NCBI GenBank assembly: GCA_022711665.1
Contig: JAKLEN010000006.1
Span: forward strand, 124,001 to 188,000
Direction: 5' to 3'
DNA from: Acidobacteriota bacterium
GTDB taxonomy: Bacteria; Acidobacteriota; Aminicenantia; Aminicenantales; Saccharicenantaceae
DNA: 64,000 nucleotides
Shown here: in pieces, positions 59,074 through 64,000 of the stretch
How the letters are laid out: every line of letters begins with the position of its first letter
Numbering within the stretch: position 1 is the stretch's first letter
Made by a program: the position numbers and the translations under genes
Notes under the pieces: model-generated
Told to the model about the DNA's origin: nothing
The model's database searches: none
What the model saw: the letters and a program-made list of their open reading frames with translations, nothing else

Positions 59074-60762
59074 ATGAAAACAATTTTCCGGACGAAATAT
59101 TTCTTCGCGGTCCTGGCCGCGGCCGCGGCGATCTTCGCCTTCACGCAGGAAGCGCGGGTCAAGCCGCCCTTCCATGACGGGCCGGCGTTCGACGCCGAGC
59201 CCGCTCCGGCGTTCCTGCCGCCGGCCGCCGCGGTCGAGCCGGACGGGCCGATGTCGCTGCTGGCCCGTCCCAAGACCTACAGCGCGGCCCGGGCCAGCTC
59301 CTTCGCCCGCCTCGGCGGCAACCGCGACACGATCGTCCTGCCGCCCGGCGGCCAGGAGGTCACGCTGGCCGACCTGCAGGGGCCCGGCGCCATCACCCAT
59401 ATCTGGATGACGTTCGGCGGCGGCGGCCGGGACATCATCCTCCGCTTCTACTGGGAGGGCAGCGGCCATCCCAGCGTCGAGGCCCCCATCGGCGACTTCT
59501 TCGGCGTGGCCATGGGCATCGACGCCGTGGTCCAGAGCTTCCCTATCCAGGTCTCGGCCGAGGGCCGGGCCCGCAACTGCTGGTGGTACATGCCGTTCAA
59601 CAGGGCGGCCCGCGTCACCGCCAGCAACATCGCCGCGCCCGGACCGTCGGGAGCCCGGCCGATCGAGCTCTACTACTACATCGACTATCGGCGCGGCGGC
59701 AAGGCCGACCCGGGGCTGCCCCACTTCCATTCCCGCTTCGTCGAAACCGACCCGGCGCCGCGCGGCCGGATGATCGAGCTGGCCGCCATCAAGGGCCGCG
59801 GCCATTTCGTCGGCGTGGTCATGGGCCAGCGGGCCCGGACCCAGGGCTGGTTCGGGGAAGGGGACGACGTCATCACCGTGGACGGCCGCCTGTCCTTCGC
59901 CGGCACGGGCACCGAGGATTACTTCTGCGACGCCTGGGGCTTCCGCCCGTTCTCCTCGCTCTATCACGGCGTCCCCGTGTATGAAGGCCGGAAGATCGGG
60001 GACCGGCTGAGCGCCTACCGCTTCCATATCGCCGATCCCATCCCGTTCCGCGAGTCCTTCCGGTTCGAGATCGAACACTGGCCCTGGTTCAGCACCTGGC
60101 CGAACACCGGCCGGGACTATTTCTCGAGCCTGTCCTTCTGGTATCAGGCCGGGCTGCACGAGCCCTGGCCGCGGCTGGAGAAGCTCCTGTCGTCCGAGCC
60201 CTGGGACCCGGCCAAGGGCCGCTGGCATGTTCCCGGGGCCCTCGAGGCCGAGGACCTCGGCATCCTGGGCTCCCGCAGCCTGGCCGTGGAGAGCCGCCGG
60301 CCCGCGGCCGAGATCGGGCCGCTGACCGAGAGCCGGGACGTGCTGAGGTCCCTGGTCCACTACGGGCCGCGGCCCGAGCCCGTCCTGCTCATGCCGAACC
60401 TGAGCGGGGACCGCTTCCTGGGCTTCGACGCCGGCGGCGACGGCGCCTTCACCCTGGCCGTTCCGGTCGCCGAGGCCGGGACCTACGACGTCCGCCTGCT
60501 CCTGCTGCGGGCCGAGGACTACGGCCTGGTCGAATGCCTGATCAACGGCCGGCCGGCCGGCGAGCCCATCGATACCTGCCTGAGGACCGAAGGCTTGACC
60601 CGGCCGGTCCTGCCGCCGAAAGAGTTCCTGCTCGGCGGCGTGCCGCTCCAGGCCGGGACGAACCGGTTCGAGTTCGTCGTCAGGGCCAAGAACCCCGAAT
60701 CGAAGGGGTTCCGCATGGGCCTTGACGCCATCGTCCTGGAGAAGACCGGGGAACACCGCTAA
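59074..60762 (+). CDS. Exported GH172 (DUF2961) enzyme, long form d
   Basis: A 562-residue protein with signal or anchor (about 8-24) and AAAGGAG upstream. Motifs: FYWEGSGHPSVEAPIGDFFGVAMG, WWYMPF, WFGEGDDVITVDG (Glu262) and GTGTEDYFCDAW (Glu281), 19 apart as in form c at 47306. The C-terminal beta-sandwich (VLLMPNLSGDRFLGFDAGG) also matches form c. An insertion near 400-430 (SRRPAAEIGPLTESRD) distinguishes it. It is the only plus-strand gene in this part and its stop overlaps the stop of the convergent gene by three bases. Confidence 0.88.
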   Translation: MKTIFRTKYFFAVLAAAAAIFAFTQEARVKPPFHDGPAFDAEPAPAFLPPAAAVEPDGPMSLLARPKTYSAARASSFARLGGNRDTIVLPPGGQEVTLADLQGPGAITHIWMTFGGGGRDIILRFYWEGSGHPSVEAPIGDFFGVAMGIDAVVQSFPIQVSAEGRARNCWWYMPFNRAARVTASNIAAPGPSGARPIELYYYIDYRRGGKADPGLPHFHSRFVETDPAPRGRMIELAAIKGRGHFVGVVMGQRARTQGWFGEGDDVITVDGRLSFAGTGTEDYFCDAWGFRPFSSLYHGVPVYEGRKIGDRLSAYRFHIADPIPFRESFRFEIEHWPWFSTWPNTGRDYFSSLSFWYQAGLHEPWPRLEKLLSSEPWDPAKGRWHVPGALEAEDLGILGSRSLAVESRRPAAEIGPLTESRDVLRSLVHYGPRPEPVLLMPNLSGDRFLGFDAGGDGAFTLAVPVAEAGTYDVRLLLLRAEDYGLVECLINGRPAGEPIDTCLRTEGLTRPVLPPKEFLLGGVPLQAGTNRFEFVVRAKNPESKGFRMGLDAIVLEKTGEHR

Positions 60763-62153
60763 TCCTTCCCGAGGGGCGCCCACTGCCGGGACCTGGAGCC
60801 GCGCGAAAGGCGCGTCTCGGTCTTCTTCCCGGTGATGTCCTGCGGCAGGCTGGTCAGGTAGGCCGGAAACCCCATGGCCGTGTCCTTGACCTCGACCAGC
60901 CAGGCGTCGGGCCGCTTGCCGCTGACGTAGCCCTCATAGACGTCGCCGCCGCCCCTCCGGACCATGAACTCGGGATACCAGACGAGATCCCGCCAGTATG
61001 GCTCGTCGTCGTTGTAGACGTACCAGACCTTGACCTGGATGATCTTGTTCGGGGACGAGACCCGGGCCCGGAAGAGGGTGCCGCCCTCGACCGGATAGCC
61101 GCCCCAGACGAACCCGGCTTCGACCGGGCGCCAGCTCAGGCCGTCGATGCGCGCGAGCGGCCGGCCGTCGAAGACGTGGGAGACCCACATCTGCCAGTCG
61201 AGGAAATGCTTCTCGGACATCGAGGAGTGGCGGTAGTTGGGGACCATCTCGATGGCCCAAGCTCCCTGCATGATGTCCTGGATGCGGTTGATGCCGTACA
61301 TCCTGTAGCCGTCCTCGTTGGTCCCGCCGATGTAGAGGACCCGGGCCCGGACGTCGGCCCGGGAGTAGGCCGGCGAGACGGCCCGCCACGGGGCCTGGTC
61401 CAGGCTCTCGAACGTCGATTCGTTGCCCATGTAGACGACGCCGGCGATCCGCTCCGGGTCGGCCGCGGCCGCGGTGTAGGCGGACGTCGCCCGCTTGCTA
61501 TGGCCGCCGATGACGGCCCGGATCTCGGCCGGCGGAATGTTCAGTATCCCGGCCATGACGTCGAGGGCCCGGAGGTAGGGGATGGCCAGCCGGAAGTAGG
61601 CGTGGTCGGCCGGGTCGCCGCTGGCCCGCCGCCGGTCGCCCAGGAAGCCGATGGAGATCTCCTGCCCGCCCGTGCCGTCGTATTCGCCCGGCACCGGGCA
61701 GATCATCGTCGGGCGCCCGGTCCGGGCGGCGATGGGCTCGCCGTAGTTGCCGACGTAGGAATCCCGCCACGGACCGGTCGCCAGATCGTCCCAGCTCCGC
61801 TGGCCGACGATGACGACCTCGCCGCGGCGCGCCCCCGTCTTCGCCGCCCCGGCGCCGGCCGGCAGGAAGACGACGCACGGATGGCCCCACTTCTTCCCGT
61901 CGATCTCCTGCGAATAGAACTTGACCTCGAGGCGCCGCAGCTTCAGCCGCGGATCGGTATCCGAGGAGATCAAGGCGTCGCTCTCGATCCGGACCTCGAG
62001 CGGCGGCAGCGTCGGGCGGATGCTCTCCCAGATCTGCCGGGGGGACGTTCCGGAGGGCTGGAGCCTGGCGGGAGCCGCCGGGCCGGTCGTGCCCGCGCCG
62101 ACGAGCAGCGCGATGGCTGAGGCCGAGGTGCGCCAGAGTCGGTTCGGCTTCAT
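60759..62153 (-). CDS. Exported alpha/beta hydrolase (PhoPQ-activated-protein-like), copy 2
   Basis: A 464-residue protein with a signal peptide and AGGAGG seven bases before the ATG. The nucleophile elbow is IGGHSKRA, as in PqaA-type (PhoPQ-related) hydrolases. Other conserved blocks are YLRALDVMAGIL, NEDGYRM and NYRHSSMSEKHFLDWQMW, with candidate Asp and His. A C-terminal beta domain (VKVWYVYNDDEPYWRDL) follows. It is 15 bases after a full-length paralog and may be a carbohydrate esterase or peptidase; family assignment is moderate. Confidence 0.75.
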   Translation of the reverse strand: MKPNRLWRTSASAIALLVGAGTTGPAAPARLQPSGTSPRQIWESIRPTLPPLEVRIESDALISSDTDPRLKLRRLEVKFYSQEIDGKKWGHPCVVFLPAGAGAAKTGARRGEVVIVGQRSWDDLATGPWRDSYVGNYGEPIAARTGRPTMICPVPGEYDGTGGQEISIGFLGDRRRASGDPADHAYFRLAIPYLRALDVMAGILNIPPAEIRAVIGGHSKRATSAYTAAAADPERIAGVVYMGNESTFESLDQAPWRAVSPAYSRADVRARVLYIGGTNEDGYRMYGINRIQDIMQGAWAIEMVPNYRHSSMSEKHFLDWQMWVSHVFDGRPLARIDGLSWRPVEAGFVWGGYPVEGGTLFRARVSSPNKIIQVKVWYVYNDDEPYWRDLVWYPEFMVRRGGGDVYEGYVSGKRPDAWLVEVKDTAMGFPAYLTSLPQDITGKKTETRLSRGSRSRQWAPLGKD

Positions 62154-62168
62154 GCGGGAACCTCCTGA

Positions 62169-63521
62169 TCAGGGTCCCTGGCTCTTGACCGCGGCTGTCT
62201 TCGGCTCCCAGTTCCGGGAGCGGGAGCCCCTCGAGACCCGTTCCTTCGTTTCTTTATGGGTGATGTCCTGCGGCAGGCTGGTGACGTAGCCGGCGAAACC
62301 GGCGGCCAGGTCCTTGACCTCGATGAACCAGGCGTCGGGGAGCTTGCCCGGGACGAAGGCCCGATAGGCGTCTCCGGAGCCCTCGAGCGGCGCCGGGTAC
62401 CACATGAGATCGCGCCAGAAGGGAACGTCGTCGCAGTAGACGTACCAGACCTTGGCCAGAAGGATCTTGTTCGGCGACTCGATCCGGGCCCGGAACTCCG
62501 TGCCCTCCGGAGTCTCGGTCCAGGCGAGATCGCCGATGCGGGTCAGGGGCCGGCCGTCGAAAACGTGGGCGATCCACATCTGCCAATCGAGGATCTGGAT
62601 CTCGGATGACGCGGCGTGGCGGTAATTGGGGATGAGCTCGATCGTCCAGGGGCGTTTCATCTTCTCCTGGAGGCGGGCGACGTTGAACATCCGGTAGCCG
62701 TCCTCGTTGGTGGCCCCGAGATAGAGGACCGGGCAGGCGACGGACTCCTGGCTGCGGACCGGCGAGATGGGCTCCCAGAACTTGCCTTCATAGCTGGCGA
62801 AGGTCGATTCCATGCCCATGAAGACGACGCCGGCCACGCGGACCGGATCCATGGCCGCGGCGTTGAAGGCCGCCGGCGCCCGCTTGCTGTGGCCGCCGAT
62901 GACGGCCCGGATCTTCTCCTCGCCGAGGATCCCGGCGAAGACGTCCAGGGCCCGGAGATAGGGGACGGCGAAGCGGAAGTACTGATGGTTGATCGGGTCC
63001 CCGGTGTCCTCGAGCTCGGCCCGGAGGAAATAGACCCAGCTGCTCTCGCCGTTCTGCCCGTCGTACTCGCCCGGGATGGGCAGGACCATGGTCGGGTAGC
63101 CGGTCCGGGCGGCGATCGGCTCGCCGTAGTTCGCGACGGTCGTCGGGTCGCCGCAGGCGTTGGCCACGACGACGACCTTGCCCTTCCGCCCGGGGTCCCG
63201 GAGGACGGCCGGATCGGCGGGCATGTGGATGACCGCGGTATGGGTCATCCGCCGCTCCCACTGGCCGACGACCTGGCTGGTGAACCGGACCTCCACCCGC
63301 CGCAGCTCGAGGCGGGGGTCGGTGTCCGAACGGACGACGCGGTCGCTCGTCACCTGGTAGGAAAAGGGCGGCATCGACGCCCGGCAGCGATCCCAGAGCC
63401 GGCGCAGGGTCGGCCCGTCCTCCGTTGGCTCTGTCCCGGCCGGAAAGGCCGGCGCCCGGAAGGAGAGGAGCGTCATCAGGGCGCAGAACCCGAGGAGCAG
63501 CCGCCGAGCCCCTTCGCTCAT
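62169..63521 (-). CDS. Exported alpha/beta hydrolase (PhoPQ-activated-protein-like), copy 1
   Basis: A 450-residue paralog of the next gene downstream, with signal peptide (about 1-28), elbow IGGHSKRAPAAF, and the shared blocks SSWVYFLRAELEDTGDP, NEDGYRMFNVARL and NYRHAASSEIQILDWQMW. It begins 11 bases after the LacI-type gene stop, so regulator and both hydrolases form one operon. The substrate is probably an ester or amide on the glycan or peptide handled by the neighbouring enzymes; inference from context. Confidence 0.75.
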   Translation of the reverse strand: MSEGARRLLLGFCALMTLLSFRAPAFPAGTEPTEDGPTLRRLWDRCRASMPPFSYQVTSDRVVRSDTDPRLELRRVEVRFTSQVVGQWERRMTHTAVIHMPADPAVLRDPGRKGKVVVVANACGDPTTVANYGEPIAARTGYPTMVLPIPGEYDGQNGESSWVYFLRAELEDTGDPINHQYFRFAVPYLRALDVFAGILGEEKIRAVIGGHSKRAPAAFNAAAMDPVRVAGVVFMGMESTFASYEGKFWEPISPVRSQESVACPVLYLGATNEDGYRMFNVARLQEKMKRPWTIELIPNYRHAASSEIQILDWQMWIAHVFDGRPLTRIGDLAWTETPEGTEFRARIESPNKILLAKVWYVYCDDVPFWRDLMWYPAPLEGSGDAYRAFVPGKLPDAWFIEVKDLAAGFAGYVTSLPQDITHKETKERVSRGSRSRNWEPKTAAVKSQGP

Positions 63522-63532
63522 CGGGGCCTCTT

Positions 63533-64000
63533 TCAGGCGATCCGGTAGAGGCTGAGGTCGATCGGGATGGTCACGTGGTCGTGCGTCCCGAGAGGATCCT
63601 CGATGCCTCTCAGGAGCAGCGAGACCGCCGTGTCGGCCAGCTTTTCCCGGTTCTGGCTGGCGCAGACGAGGGGCCTCTTGAACATGCCGCAGTACGGCGA
63701 GATGTCGAAGGCGGACATCAGGATCCGGTCCGCGGTCTTGAGCTCGTGCGTCTGGACGGTCTTCATGGCGCCCAGGAAGACGAGGTTGTTGACGCAGAAG
63801 ACGGCCCTGATGTCCGGCGAGCGGGCCAGGAGATCGGTCATCATCTTCTCACCGGCCGCCGGCGAGTAGCCCTCGTTGAGGACCAGGTCGTTGTCGATCG
63901 GCAGGCCCTGGCGCTCGAAGGCCTTCCGGAACCCCCAGAAGCGCACCGTGTTGACGTAGGTCCCCGGCACGCCGCCGAGGAAGGCGATGCGCGTGAAGCC
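63533..64000 (-). CDS. LacI-type transcriptional regulator, C-terminal part (cut by window end)
   Basis: The visible 155 residues are the second half of a periplasmic-binding-protein-like effector domain: RIAFLGGVPGTYVNTVRFWGF, then AVFCVNNLVFLGAM and LMSAFDISPYCGMFKRP, as in LacI/GalR proteins. The frame runs off the window edge, so the helix-turn-helix is not visible. In an operon with two secreted hydrolases it probably senses a sugar from the glycan and may control the receptor promoter near 54150. Confidence 0.82.
   Translation of the reverse strand, partial: GFTRIAFLGGVPGTYVNTVRFWGFRKAFERQGLPIDNDLVLNEGYSPAAGEKMMTDLLARSPDIRAVFCVNNLVFLGAMKTVQTHELKTADRILMSAFDISPYCGMFKRPLVCASQNREKLADTAVSLLLRGIEDPLGTHDHVTIPIDLSLYRIA

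Overview
The window is GC-rich bacterial chromosome, coding on both strands with short gaps. The protein complement points to a diderm of the Acidobacteriota/Aminicenantota kind: GWxTD-domain protein, DUF2961 (GH172) expansion, a TonB-dependent receptor with an N-terminal carboxypeptidase-like domain, many Tat or Sec exported enzymes, a B12-dependent ribonucleotide reductase and rubrerythrin. This placement is inference from gene content; no rRNA or tRNA gene was seen. I saw no phage, plasmid, CRISPR or transposase gene.

Region 1 (1-15182, + strand) is a cell-surface polysaccharide locus. It opens with an acyl-carrier cassette (ACP, KAS III, ACP, two SDRs) and a sugar aminotransferase, then a membrane 4,6-dehydratase (PglF/WbpM type), a beta-barrel protein, a Wza-like exporter, a Wzc-like tyrosine kinase with a PHP phosphatase, two small paralogous Ig-like membrane proteins and an O-antigen ligase/polymerase. 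Together they look like a Wzy-dependent pathway that makes an amino-dideoxy sugar, possibly N-acylated by a locally made short acyl chain.

Region 2 (15249-38767) is mixed: DUF362 and beta-lactamase-like exported proteins, a TagD-like cytidylyltransferase, a 2101-residue alpha-2-macroglobulin, a first GH172 protein, a PilZ/coiled-coil pair, a C39-like exported protein, a HAD phosphatase, a gamma-carbonic anhydrase, class II ribonucleotide reductase followed by MscS, rubrerythrin, and several exported proteins. Three copies of a palindromic repeat with core GGGGACACAATAC lie at 25129, 30166 and 30819. One of them supplies the end of one gene and the probable start codon of the next.

Region 3 (38996-64000) looks like a glycan-use locus. 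A co-oriented minus-strand run reads from a TonB-dependent receptor (53908) through a GH3 lipoprotein, a GH172 enzyme, a Tat-exported glycosylasparaginase-like enzyme, two tandem GH172 enzymes and a GWxTD protein (40656). Upstream lie an exported M24 peptidase/transglutaminase/nitrilase set, a fifth GH172 gene, and an operon of a LacI-type regulator (cut by the window end) with two secreted alpha/beta hydrolases. The receptor promoter carries LacI-like near-palindromes. Five GH172 genes, no SusD, and a GlcNAc-Asn-type hydrolase make this the most unusual part of the window. A second palindromic repeat family brackets the aldo/keto reductase gene at 38996-40330.
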